DNA of 47,159 bases from Ruminococcus sp. (GTDB lineage Bacteria; Bacillota; Clostridia; Oscillospirales; Ruminococcaceae), in NCBI GenBank assembly GCA_015066975.1, contig SVNI01000006.1, forward strand, positions 10,949 through 58,107. Reading direction: 5' to 3'. Under the pieces are notes generated by a model. The model was given only the letters and a program-made list of their open reading frames with translations. It searched no databases and had not been told where the DNA came from. Below, one piece after another: positions 24,903 to 32,913 of this stretch. Made by a program: the position numbers and the translations under genes. How positions within the stretch are numbered: position 1 is the stretch's first letter; every line of letters starts with the position of its first letter.

Positions 24903-25133
24903 TTACTTTACAATGTACTTATCAATCTGAGCGAAAAGTTCTTCGGCATCATCAGTATGAGCGCGGAGTTCAATCGGATGATTTAAATCCAGGCTGTAGA
25001 TGCCCATGATGGACTTTGCGTCCACGATATAACGGCCGGAAACAAGGTCGATATCGAATGCAAATCTTGTGATAGTATTCACAAAATTCTGCACATCCGC
25101 AAAGTTGCTTAACTGAATATTAGTTGTTGTCAT
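24903..25133 (-). CDS. HPr-like protein without the phosphorylatable histidine (Crh-like)
   Basis: 76 residues from the ATG at 25133 (AGGAGGT site; the frame continues upstream through the promoter). The segment VDAKSIMGIYSL matches the Ser46 region of HPr, and the length and helix order fit. The active-site motif GLHARPA is absent, replaced by FADVQNFV, so PTS phosphotransfer through His15 is impossible. Bacillus Crh likewise keeps only Ser46 and works as a CcpA corepressor; a regulatory role is my inference. Similar proteins are common in Clostridia. Confidence 0.85.
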   Translation of the reverse strand: MTTTNIQLSNFADVQNFVNTITRFAFDIDLVSGRYIVDAKSIMGIYSLDLNHPIELRAHTDDAEELFAQIDKYIVK

Positions 25134-25216
25134 AATAATCCTACCTCCTAAAAAATGTTCTTGATGGTTTTCTTTCTCTTTTTTCCTTGTGTACAACTTT
25201 TTCAAGCTGTGACTAT

Positions 25217-25245
25217 AGCATAGCACGAAATCGTGCAAATGTCAA
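25217..25245 (-). promoter_or_regulatory. Promoter of the HPr-like gene with palindrome inside the spacer
   Basis: TTGACA (25240-25245), a 17-bp spacer and TATGCT (25217-25222). The spacer contains GCACGA-TT-TCGTGC (25223-25236), a perfect 6-2-6 dyad between the boxes, where a repressor would block polymerase. Confidence 0.75.
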
Positions 25246-25375
25246 GGGATTCCGGGAAAATTCAGCGTTTCGACACAAGACTTATGACTAACTGCGGAAA
25301 TTTTTATACATGTTTCATATTGCGGTGAGATTTTTTCAGAAACGGCGCAGTTTAGTGCTTTTTGGTATAAAGACT

Positions 25376-25612
25376 TCACACATCGTCATCCTTGAGGAAT
25401 TTATATGCCGGAACGTTGAGAGCTTTGGCAATATCGAGCAAAGTATCAAGAGAAAGCGTTCTGTCTACGTTCGGTGCTTCCACGGATGAGAGAAAAGAAG
25501 TATTTTTATCAATCTTTTCAGCAAGCTGTTCTTGCGTTAAACCTCTCAGTCTGCGGTAGTAGCCTATTTTCAGCCCCATAATGCGATAAGTTTCCAAATG
25601 TTCTGATTTCAT
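25376..25612 (-). CDS. XRE-family helix-turn-helix regulator (78 aa)
   Basis: A single HTH_3 domain: LKIGYYRRLRGLTQEQLAEKI, then a recognition helix around NTSFLSSVEA, ending shortly after LNVPAYKFLKDDD. The size fits a compact DNA-binding protein with no ligand domain. A GAAGGAG site precedes the start at 25612. It is divergent from the 78-aa gene at 25755, and the region between has a dyad on that gene's -10 box, so it may regulate its neighbour. I see no terminator after it. Confidence 0.9.
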   Translation of the reverse strand: MKSEHLETYRIMGLKIGYYRRLRGLTQEQLAEKIDKNTSFLSSVEAPNVDRTLSLDTLLDIAKALNVPAYKFLKDDDV

Positions 25613-25658
25613 AATGAAAAATTCTCCTTCTTTTTGTAATTCATTTTATCATTTTTTC

Positions 25659-25697
25659 TTGACATTATGAACTGAATGTGTTACAATAAACATTGTA
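25659..25697 (+). promoter_or_regulatory. Promoter of the 78-aa gene with operator-like dyad
   Basis: TTGACA (25659-25664), a 17-bp spacer and TACAAT (25682-25687). TACAAT-AAAC-ATTGTA (25682-25697) is a perfect dyad covering the -10 box and start point, a good candidate operator for the adjacent XRE protein. Confidence 0.75.
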
Positions 25698-25754
25698 TAG
25701 AAAACAAGAAAAAATGTTTTTAATGAAAAATATATTATACAAGGAGAAATCAAA

Positions 25755-25991
25755 ATGAAATCAAACCTATCCGGAAAATATAGAAAAGAATTCCAGAAAT
25801 GGCTGAAAGAATATCTTTATCTGTTTGAAGAAGCACAGGATATTCAATATCTCCCGTATCCCGAACAGCTTAAACTGCTCCGGAATCAGCATCCGTTTAT
25901 CCTTGACGAACTCGAAAAAAAAGGCATGTCCCCCTTTATGAGAGACATGCTCGACGGCTATATGCAAATTTTACTTAAGAATTGTGTATGA
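25755..25991 (+). CDS. Hypothetical small protein divergent from the XRE regulator (78 aa)
   Basis: A charged, aromatic-rich helical protein beginning MKSNLSGKYRKEFQKWLKEYL; no domain recognised. It has a good promoter and an AAGGAG site, so expression is likely. The last 17 bp overlap the 3' end of the convergent mtaB gene. The pairing with an XRE regulator recalls toxin-antitoxin or regulator-target modules, but nothing in the protein identifies a toxin. Confidence 0.75.
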   Translation: MKSNLSGKYRKEFQKWLKEYLYLFEEAQDIQYLPYPEQLKLLRNQHPFILDELEKKGMSPFMRDMLDGYMQILLKNCV

Positions 25992-27273
25992 TTTCGCCTG
26001 TCAGCTTTCCGTCCTGTATTCCCGTGATTCTGACATCATATATCTGATTGCGGAAATTCTCCCCCGGCTGTGCCGGAACTTGCACAACGGCATAATTCCC
26101 TGCATGACCGTTATGCCATTCAGGGGACTTCTGTCGCTCAAATAACACGCTGTGTACTCCCCCGATACATGTTTCGAGATATTCCCTCCGAAGCGTCTCT
26201 GCAAGCTCTGCAAGCCTGTCAGAACGCTCTTTTTTGATGCGCTCCGGAATCTGTTCCGGCGATTTGGAAGCCGGCGTTCCCGAACGCGGTGAGTACCGGA
26301 AAATATGAATCTCTGAAAATCTGATTTCTTTCACAAATTCGAGTGTCTGTGCGAAATCTTCTTCCGATTCGCCCGGAAAACCTGTCATAATATCCGTTGT
26401 GACGGCACATCCCGGAAACAGTTCCCGAATTTGGCTGATTAATTCTGCATATTCCGCACAGGTATAATGCCTGTGCATGGCTTTGAGCGTTTTATCACAT
26501 CCGCTCTGCACTGAAATATGAAAATGCGGACACAGTGCCGGAATCTCACTTAATTTTTTCAGCACTTCCGGTGTCAGGCCGTCCGGCTCAAGAGAACCCA
26601 GCCTTACATGTGATACTCCGGATTCTGCCGTTATCCTCACAGCATCTGCAATATCAAGCGAATTATCTTCATAACATGCCAGATTGATTCCGCACAGGAC
26701 AATTTCACGATAGTCCTGACGGATAAGCTTTTCAGCTTCCGTCCGGATTTCTTCCGGATTCCGGGAACGGCATCTGCCTCTTGCATACGGAATGATACAA
26801 TAAGAACAGAACCGGTTGCATCCGTCCTGAATCTTCAGGAATGCCCTTGTATGTCCTTCATCACTTCCCTGCGGAAGCGACTCGAAATCCTCTCCCGAAA
26901 CAAACTGTTCTACTGCGGAAATCCGGTGCGGATTCTGAAAATAGGCCTCCAGCAGAGCCGGAATCTGCAATCTGTTTTTCGTTCCTGTGATGATGTCTGC
27001 TTCGGGAATGCCGGAAGCTTCTTCGGGAAAAGCCTGCACATAGCATCCGGTCAGGAGCAGAACGGCATCCGGCGCGGATTTCCGTAATTTCCGGACGGCC
27101 TGCATCATGCGCCTGTCGCCGGAAGCTGTTACTGTACAGGAATTCACAAGCAGAACGTCGGCCTGTTCCGGAACGTCTGTGATTTCCCAGCCTTTCTGGA
27201 TAAGCAGGGCGGCGATACTGTCAGTTTCGGCGGCATTGACTTTACAGCCGAATGTTTTCAGAAACACTTTCAT
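25975..27273 (-). CDS. mtaB: tRNA t6A37 methylthiotransferase MtaB
   Basis: Converts t6A to ms2t6A at position 37 of ANN-decoding tRNAs. 432 residues: an N-terminal UPF0004 domain with cluster cysteines (TFGCKVN, NSCTVT, TGCYVQ), a radical-SAM core with CNRFCSYC, and a C-terminal TRAM-like RNA-binding domain. It follows the 27303-28175 gene by 29 bp. The 3' end overlaps the convergent 78-aa gene by 17 bp. Confidence 0.96.
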   Translation of the reverse strand: MKVFLKTFGCKVNAAETDSIAALLIQKGWEITDVPEQADVLLVNSCTVTASGDRRMMQAVRKLRKSAPDAVLLLTGCYVQAFPEEASGIPEADIITGTKNRLQIPALLEAYFQNPHRISAVEQFVSGEDFESLPQGSDEGHTRAFLKIQDGCNRFCSYCIIPYARGRCRSRNPEEIRTEAEKLIRQDYREIVLCGINLACYEDNSLDIADAVRITAESGVSHVRLGSLEPDGLTPEVLKKLSEIPALCPHFHISVQSGCDKTLKAMHRHYTCAEYAELISQIRELFPGCAVTTDIMTGFPGESEEDFAQTLEFVKEIRFSEIHIFRYSPRSGTPASKSPEQIPERIKKERSDRLAELAETLRREYLETCIGGVHSVLFERQKSPEWHNGHAGNYAVVQVPAQPGENFRNQIYDVRITGIQDGKLTGEIIHNS

Positions 27274-27302
27274 AAATCTAAACTACTGCCTTTCTGGAAC
27301 TC

Positions 27303-28175
27303 TCAATTTTTCAGATGTCCGAATTCCTGCACAAATTTTTCGAGTGCGGGAAGGGAAACATCATAGACTTCCTGCATTTTCTGTTCGGAATCCATAGTCT
27401 GCTTGACTTTCCGGATGCCAATATAAATATCATCATCAAAGGGCTCATCCCATTCGAGACGTTCTGCGAAATCGGTATCTTTGAGCATGAAGCGAACGCC
27501 TTTTGTTTCCTGATAGTTGCCGAAATACTGTTCCAAATCATCAAGATTATTATCCGGAACGATAAATTCATCTGCGCCGTTATCAGAAATCACGAGCACG
27601 GCTTCACCAATCTGGAATTCTGCGAACAGTTTTGTCTGGTCGCCGGTGTATCCGTCGCGTTCGGCAGTTTCGGCGGATGCCGGAATATAATACACATCCA
27701 CAGCGACTTCGCCGTCGCCGTTGACATCTTCGATATAGTTCTCGAACATTTCCTCAATTCCGGCAGAACAGGCAGCACTGAACAAATCGTTATCGGACAA
27801 TAATAAAATAATCATATCGGGCTTGACTGTCGTTACAACCTGCCATGTCAGAAATGCAAACATAAACAGGAAAAACAAGGCAAATCCGAGCCACCATTTA
27901 TTATGATAGATAAAATTAGAAACTTTCTCCCCGAATGTATAATTTCTTTCTTCTTCGTGCTGTTCATAGATAGTATTGCTTTTTTCGATAATGCCCTGTT
28001 TGAGTTTTAATAATTCTTTTTTATCTTCTTTGAGCTGTTCTTCATGTTCAAGACGTTCCTGTTCTTCCAGAATCCGTTCTTCTTCGAGACGTTTTTCTTC
28101 GAGTTCGCGCTGTTTCTGTTCCATTTCGCGGATGACTTCGAGTGTATTTTTTTCTTTCTTCTGATTATCTTCCAT
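27303..28175 (-). CDS. Coiled-coil, single-pass membrane protein (290 aa), unknown
   Basis: Residues 1 to about 75 are a highly charged Glu/Lys/Arg coiled coil (for example EKRLEEERILEEQERLEHEE). One transmembrane helix follows (about 94-113, WWLGFALFFLFMFAFLTW), then an acidic, presumably extracellular domain of about 175 residues. No family recognised. It lies between lysS and mtaB on the same strand; a lysS terminator precedes it, but no clear promoter was found. Confidence 0.75.
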   Translation of the reverse strand: MEDNQKKEKNTLEVIREMEQKQRELEEKRLEEERILEEQERLEHEEQLKEDKKELLKLKQGIIEKSNTIYEQHEEERNYTFGEKVSNFIYHNKWWLGFALFFLFMFAFLTWQVVTTVKPDMIILLLSDNDLFSAACSAGIEEMFENYIEDVNGDGEVAVDVYYIPASAETAERDGYTGDQTKLFAEFQIGEAVLVISDNGADEFIVPDNNLDDLEQYFGNYQETKGVRFMLKDTDFAERLEWDEPFDDDIYIGIRKVKQTMDSEQKMQEVYDVSLPALEKFVQEFGHLKN

Positions 28176-28203
28176 ACATCACACACCCTTATTTCATAAT
28201 GTC

Positions 28204-28237
28204 AAAAGGACGGATTTCCACGGAAAACCGTCCTTTT
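28204..28237 (-). terminator. Terminator of greA-lysS
   Basis: AAAAGGACGG (28228-28237 on the minus strand) pairs with CCGTCCTTTT (28204-28213). A modest TTTTG tail follows. Confidence 0.75.
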
Positions 28238-28242
28238 TTGAA

Positions 28243-29829
28243 TTATTCTTCTGTTTTGTTCTGAGTATCGGCGAGGGGCTTCATGGTCGGGAACAACAGT
28301 ACATCACGGATAGAGGGGCTGTCCGTCAGGAGCATGACAAGTCTGTCCACACCGAAGCCGAGACCGCCTGTCGGAGGCAAACCGTATTCCAGCGCGGTAA
28401 CATAGTCTTCATCTACCTGACAATTCATATTTCCCTGCGCTCTCTTAGCAGCCACCTGACGTTCAAAGCGTTCTTTCTGGTCGATAGGGTCATTCAGTTC
28501 CGAGAAAGCATTGCCCATTTCACGCGCATACATGAAATATTCAAATCTTTCTGTAAATGCCGGGTCAGAAGGCTTTCTCTTTGCAAGCGGAGAATTTTCC
28601 ACCGGATAATCATAGATAATCGTCGGCTGAATCAGCTTGTCTTCCACGAATGCTTCAAAGAATGCGATTAAGACATGACCTTTGGTTGCTGTCTTGCCTT
28701 CTTCGACTTCAACATGATGTGCTTCTGCACAGGCTCTTGCTTCTTCGTCAGACTTCCAGTCATTGTAATCGACTCCCGCATATTTCTTGACGGCTTCAAT
28801 CATCGTCAGACGTTCCCACGGCTTGCCGATGGCAATTTCTGTCCCCTGATAGGTAACAGTATCTGTTCCGCACACGTTGAGCGTGATGGTTCTGTACATA
28901 TTTTCGATTAAGTCCATCATGCCGATATAGTCTGTATAAGCCTGATACATCTCAACAGAAGTGAATTCCGGATTATGAGAAGGGTCCATGCCCTCATTAC
29001 GGAAAATTCTTCCCACTTCGTAAACTTTATCGAAACCGCCGACGATTAATCTTTTCAGATTCAGTTCTGTTTCGATTCTCAGATACATATCCATATTAAG
29101 CGTATTGTGATGGGTGACAAAAGGCTTTGCAGATGCGCCGATTTCGATAGGCAGAAGTACAGGGGTATCTACTTCGACATAGCCCAGATTATCCAGATAC
29201 GCTCTGATTTCACGCATAATCTGACTGCGCTTCACAAACGTATCCTTTACCTGCGGATTGCAGATTAAATCCAGATAACGCTGGCGGTATCTGGTATCCT
29301 GGTCTTTCAGGCCGTGCCATTTTTCCGGCAGAGGAAGCAGGGACTTCGATAACAAAGTCACTTTCTTTGCATGAACGGAAATTTCGCCCTTTTTAGTTCT
29401 GAACACAAAGCCCTCAATGCCGATAATATCACCGATATCCCACTTTTTGAATGCATCAAAAGCTTCTTTGCCTAAATCGTTCATGCTGACATAGACCTGC
29501 ATTCTGTCCGTATGGTCACGGATATCGAGAAAATGCGCCTTGCCCATTTTTCTCCAGCTCATGATACGTCCGGCAACATGAAGGATTTCTTCCTTGATTT
29601 TATCCAGTCCGGCCTGAATCTGTTCTTCATCACCGTTAGCAGAATCCAGAACAGCTTTTTCCTTCTGTTCATACTGCTGACGGAGTTCGGCATTCTTGAC
29701 TGATACCGGATAGCTGGTCAGAGTAAAGGGATCAAAGCCTTCTGCTTTCATAGCATTGAGCTTATCTAATCTGATTTGTCTGTAATCTGTCGTATCCACG
29801 ACTTCCTGAGAGTTGATTTCTTCCTGCAT
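28243..29829 (-). CDS. lysS: Lysyl-tRNA synthetase (class II)
   Basis: Charges tRNA-Lys. 528 residues: an OB-fold anticodon-binding domain (HVAGRIMSWRKMGKAHFLDI) and the class II catalytic core, with motif 2 around VYEVGRIFRNEGMDPSHNPEF and motif 3 GLGFGVDRLVMLL. I start at the ATG at 29829, 4 bp after the greA stop; the in-frame TTG at 29868 lies inside greA. The greA-lysS pair is conserved in Firmicutes. Confidence 0.96.
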   Translation of the reverse strand: MQEEINSQEVVDTTDYRQIRLDKLNAMKAEGFDPFTLTSYPVSVKNAELRQQYEQKEKAVLDSANGDEEQIQAGLDKIKEEILHVAGRIMSWRKMGKAHFLDIRDHTDRMQVYVSMNDLGKEAFDAFKKWDIGDIIGIEGFVFRTKKGEISVHAKKVTLLSKSLLPLPEKWHGLKDQDTRYRQRYLDLICNPQVKDTFVKRSQIMREIRAYLDNLGYVEVDTPVLLPIEIGASAKPFVTHHNTLNMDMYLRIETELNLKRLIVGGFDKVYEVGRIFRNEGMDPSHNPEFTSVEMYQAYTDYIGMMDLIENMYRTITLNVCGTDTVTYQGTEIAIGKPWERLTMIEAVKKYAGVDYNDWKSDEEARACAEAHHVEVEEGKTATKGHVLIAFFEAFVEDKLIQPTIIYDYPVENSPLAKRKPSDPAFTERFEYFMYAREMGNAFSELNDPIDQKERFERQVAAKRAQGNMNCQVDEDYVTALEYGLPPTGGLGFGVDRLVMLLTDSPSIRDVLLFPTMKPLADTQNKTEE

Positions 29830-29833
29830 TGGT

Positions 29834-30325
29834 TCACGCTTCTTTCTGAATTTCTCTTGCAATATCAAGCACTTCGTATTCGATTTCGCCTGCGGGGGCT
29901 TCTACGATAAAAATATCACCGATTTTCTTTTTCATGGCAGCTTTTCCGATAGGAGATTCATCGGAAATTTTATGTTCCAAGAAATTAGCTTCATTTGTGC
30001 CGACGATTTTAAGCTGTTCGGTTTTATCAGAACCGACTTTCCGGATGGTCATAACAACACCGATATCGATTTCTTCAAGTTCTTCGCCGTTATTCTCAAC
30101 AATTTCAGCATTATCGAGAATATACTGTGTTTCGGCGATTTTAGCTTCGAGCATAGCCTGTTCATTTTTGGCTTCGTCGTATTCGGCATTTTCGGACAAG
30201 TCACCATAGGAACGGGCTTCTTTCAGTTTCTGGGCGACATCCACACGCTCTACATTAATTAAATGGTCGAGCTGACGTTTCAAGTTTTCGTAACCCTCAC
30301 GGGACATTCTTCTTTTCTTTTCCAT
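29834..30325 (-). CDS. greA: Transcription elongation factor GreA
   Basis: Rescues backtracked RNA polymerase by stimulating transcript cleavage. 163 residues: an N-terminal antiparallel coiled coil with acidic tip (SYGDLSENAEYDEAKNEQ) and a C-terminal FKBP-like domain (ISDESPIGKAAMKKKIGD). Start at 30325 with AAAGGAG. It is first in the greA-lysS operon. Confidence 0.97.
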   Translation of the reverse strand: MEKKRRMSREGYENLKRQLDHLINVERVDVAQKLKEARSYGDLSENAEYDEAKNEQAMLEAKIAETQYILDNAEIVENNGEELEEIDIGVVMTIRKVGSDKTEQLKIVGTNEANFLEHKISDESPIGKAAMKKKIGDIFIVEAPAGEIEYEVLDIAREIQKEA

Positions 30326-30356
30326 TGAAAAAACTCCTTTCAGATTTCAGAATGAT

Positions 30357-30378
30357 GAAAAATCAGGGCAAAGCCCTG
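30357..30378 (-). promoter_or_regulatory. Small hairpin plus T run in the greA leader
   Basis: On the minus strand CAGGGC-TTT-GCCCTG is followed by ATTTTTC, between the promoter and the ribosome binding site. The stem is only 6 bp, so it is a weak attenuator candidate. Confidence 0.35.
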
Positions 30379-30399
30379 TTGAATTTCTGTATCTTTAAT

Positions 30400-30428
30400 A
30401 TTATATTATATTTTAAAAAAAAAGTCAA
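30400..30428 (-). promoter_or_regulatory. Promoter of greA-lysS
   Basis: TTGACT (30423-30428), a 17-bp A/T spacer and TATAAT (30400-30405). Confidence 0.85.
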
Positions 30429-30480
30429 GTCTATTTCAGGGAAAATGCCTAATATTTTCACAGTTTCCGGCAGTATGCAG

Positions 30481-30516
30481 AAAACAGCCGTTTTTCCGGA
30501 GACAGACGGCTGTTTT
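30481..30516. terminator. Terminator after the DUF4418-ABC operon
   Basis: AAAACAGCCGT (30481-30491) pairs with ACGGCTGTTTT (30506-30516). There is a T run on both sides. Confidence 0.8.
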
Positions 30517-30527
30517 TTCTTTGTATG

Positions 30528-31205
30528 TTATTCAGAAGTTTTCTGCAACAAGCCGGCATTCATGCGGAAGATGCTGTCTGCATACTGAACGGCATCATTT
30601 TCATGTGTCACAACAAGAACCGCAGAGCCATCCTGTGCGGACTGTTTCAGGAACGAAAAGACAATCCGGGTATTTTCGTCATCTAAATCGCTGGTTGGTT
30701 CATCTGCTAAAATAATATCCGGTTTCCGGAGAAAGGCTCTTGCAATCGCCATGCGCCGGAGTTCCCCTCCGGAAAGTTCCGAAGGCATTGCCGACTGCAA
30801 CGGCAGAATATCAAGCTTTTCCATCAGTTGCAGAGCGTCTTGCTGATGGGCATCTTCTCCGTAAAGCGTGTACGGCAGACAGACATTCTCCAGCACATTC
30901 AGACTGTGCAGAGCCGTCTGCCCCTGCGGAATTACTCCGATATGCTGATTCCGGAAGCGTGACAGTTCTTTGTCTGACAGTGCATACATATCCGTATCAT
31001 TCAGCAGAATTTTTCCGGAAGAAGGCATCATCAGGCCGGCAAGCATATTCAGGAACGTACTCTTTCCCGAACCGGAACGCCCCATTAAAACCGTCAGCGA
31101 ACCGGATTCAAGCACAAAATCTGTTTCCTGTACTGCCAGAAACCTGTTTGTATTTTTCATTTCCCGAATGAATTCTTTCGAGATTTTTTCAGCTTTGAGT
31201 AACAT
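30528..31205 (-). CDS. ABC transporter ATP-binding protein (MacB/LolD type)
   Basis: 225 residues with Walker A GRSGSGKST, Q-loop VIPQGQ, signature LSGGE, Walker B IILADEPTSDLD and His switch VVTHEND. It powers the FtsX-like permease encoded 2 bp upstream. Exporters and mechanotransmitters of this type use ATPase dimers with MacB-like permeases. With the DUF4418 protein it forms a three-gene operon ending at the 30481-30516 hairpin. The substrate is unknown. Confidence 0.9.
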   Translation of the reverse strand: MLLKAEKISKEFIREMKNTNRFLAVQETDFVLESGSLTVLMGRSGSGKSTFLNMLAGLMMPSSGKILLNDTDMYALSDKELSRFRNQHIGVIPQGQTALHSLNVLENVCLPYTLYGEDAHQQDALQLMEKLDILPLQSAMPSELSGGELRRMAIARAFLRKPDIILADEPTSDLDDENTRIVFSFLKQSAQDGSAVLVVTHENDAVQYADSIFRMNAGLLQKTSE

Positions 31206-31207
31206 GC

Positions 31208-32413
31208 TTAATTATCCCCTCTCAGAATCAGTGCGGTATCTATCCGGCTGATGCGGAATGCAGAAGCCATTGCAGAAATGCTTCCAGCAATCACAGAAGC
31301 CAGCACAGCAGAAATCATATAGCCGATAATTTTTCCAGCTTCCGGCAGAAGAAACGGCAAATTGAGCTGTTCTTCAATCAGTTGATTAAACGGGAAAATC
31401 ACAAGCATTCCGATTCCAATTCCGATAATACTGCCGAGCAGACAGGTCAGCAGAGCTTCCTGCATGACGATTCCGGCGAGACGTTTTCTGGAAGCTCCTA
31501 CTACGCGCAGAACAGCAAATTCTTTTTTTCGCTCATTCACGCTCATGGTGAATGCAAGAAGCAGAATCACCACACCCAGCACCCAGACAACTGCAATCAG
31601 AATCCCGATAATATCCGAAACTCCGGCCAGACTGTCCGAAATGCCGGAAATCATCTGTTTTGTCTGAATTGCTTTTACTTTCTTGACATGAATGTTAATA
31701 TCATTCACAACATCCTCGACAGTATAGCCTTCTGCAACGTTAATCATCACGCAGGAAACAACCTGTTCCGGGTCGATATTCTGGAATGTATTCATATTCA
31801 AATCCAGAGACGACTGAATCAGTGCTTTGATAGTTTCCTGATTTGTGAATACAGTTGTATCGAAGCTTGTTCCGGTTTTATCGAGTTTGGCAGCGACATG
31901 ACATTCTGTGCCGTAGAATGTCATAGTATCCCCGACGAAGATATTCAGATTATTTCCGACAACAACATCATATTTCTGGAGTTCTTTTCCGTAGCTTTTC
32001 TTAATCCACGGCGTAATAGTAAAATCTGTTTCGGGGTCGAAACCGATAATCTGCACAGCACTGGAACAGCATCCTGCACTTGTCGAGGCAAGAAAAAACT
32101 GTGCTGAAACTTCCCCGATGCCTTCCCGTTCCAGAATTTTATGATATTTATCATTATCCATATAGAAATAGCCTGTTGCACCTTGCAGGACGATATTTTC
32201 GAGATTGGATTTTGTTGTTGCTTCATAGGGGACAACCATGATATCCGCACCGAGCCGGGATTCCAGCGAATGCAGTCCGGTTTTCAGGCTGGTTATCATA
32301 AGCGTTCCGCCGAATACTGTCAAAGACAGCAGAACTGTCAGCAGGACGAGAATCACCGTCCGGACAGGCTTTCCGGCGAGATTCCGGAACGGCAGGGATT
32401 TGGAAAGCTTCAT
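31208..32413 (-). CDS. FtsX/MacB-like ABC transporter permease
   Basis: 401 residues from the ATG at 32413 (AGAGGAA site; overlaps the DUF4418 stop by 4 bp). An N-terminal TM helix (TVILVLLTVLLSLTVFGGTL), a large extracellular periplasmic-core-like domain, and three C-terminal helices with the FtsX motif (ERKKEFAVLRVVGASRKRL). The extracellular domain contains the unusual SAGCCSSAVQII pair of cysteines. It pairs with the ATPase at 30528. Confidence 0.87.
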   Translation of the reverse strand: MKLSKSLPFRNLAGKPVRTVILVLLTVLLSLTVFGGTLMITSLKTGLHSLESRLGADIMVVPYEATTKSNLENIVLQGATGYFYMDNDKYHKILEREGIGEVSAQFFLASTSAGCCSSAVQIIGFDPETDFTITPWIKKSYGKELQKYDVVVGNNLNIFVGDTMTFYGTECHVAAKLDKTGTSFDTTVFTNQETIKALIQSSLDLNMNTFQNIDPEQVVSCVMINVAEGYTVEDVVNDINIHVKKVKAIQTKQMISGISDSLAGVSDIIGILIAVVWVLGVVILLLAFTMSVNERKKEFAVLRVVGASRKRLAGIVMQEALLTCLLGSIIGIGIGMLVIFPFNQLIEEQLNLPFLLPEAGKIIGYMISAVLASVIAGSISAMASAFRISRIDTALILRGDN

Positions 32414-32820
32414 GATGCGGATTCCTCTTTTCTGTGCAGAATGCATGTTATGGCACTACAGATGATAATCAGAATGCTGATGATTATCACAACAGGTTTC
32501 ATAACAGAATGGCATCTCATATCGGGCATCATACAGAGTTTAATCAGATAATTCGGCACAAACAGCGTCAGTGCCGAAATAACCGCCGTACTGATTTGAA
32601 TTCCGGATTTTGTTTTTCCGTCCTTGAAACAGAATGTCATTATGCTGAGAATCAGCAGAACAATACCAAGTCCGAACACCGTCTGTTCAGCCCAGTGGCA
32701 GGTCATCCAGCCCCCATCCTCTTTTGGTGCGCAGGCATGAAACAGAAATTTCGTTCCGAAACAAAGCACAGCACTCAGCACACAGAGAACCACATCTAAA
32801 ATTAATCCTGTTTTTTTCAT
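32410..32820 (-). CDS. DUF4418 family membrane protein (136 aa)
   Basis: Four hydrophobic helices. Two external-looking loops are rich in Cys/His/Met: CAPKEDGGWMTCHWAEQ and LCMMPDMRCHSVMKP, which fit my recollection of DUF4418. Such proteins occur beside FtsX-like ABC transporters; the function is unknown. Cys/Met/His-rich loops could bind a metal or heme, which is inference. First gene of a three-gene operon with its own promoter, directly downstream of the iron/fumarate operon. Confidence 0.82.
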   Translation of the reverse strand: MKKTGLILDVVLCVLSAVLCFGTKFLFHACAPKEDGGWMTCHWAEQTVFGLGIVLLILSIMTFCFKDGKTKSGIQISTAVISALTLFVPNYLIKLCMMPDMRCHSVMKPVVIIISILIIICSAITCILHRKEESAS

Positions 32821-32839
32821 AAATACCTCTCCTTAAAAA

Positions 32840-32861
32840 TCTGCTTTTATTCTGCTTTTAT
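32840..32861. repeat. Tandem 11-bp direct repeat in the DUF4418 leader
   Basis: TCTGCTTTTAT occurs twice back to back (32840-32850 and 32851-32861), between the -10 box and the ribosome binding site. The unit length is not a multiple of three, but it lies in non-coding sequence. Confidence 0.7.
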
Positions 32862-32888
32862 TCTATCATATTTTGAAAAGCAAGTCAA
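32860..32888 (-). promoter_or_regulatory. Promoter of the DUF4418-ABC operon
   Basis: TTGACT (32883-32888), a 17-bp spacer and TAGAAT (32860-32865). An AAGGAGAGG ribosome binding site follows before 32820. Confidence 0.8.
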
Positions 32889-32913
32889 TCAATCGGATGA
32901 TACTAATTATTGA

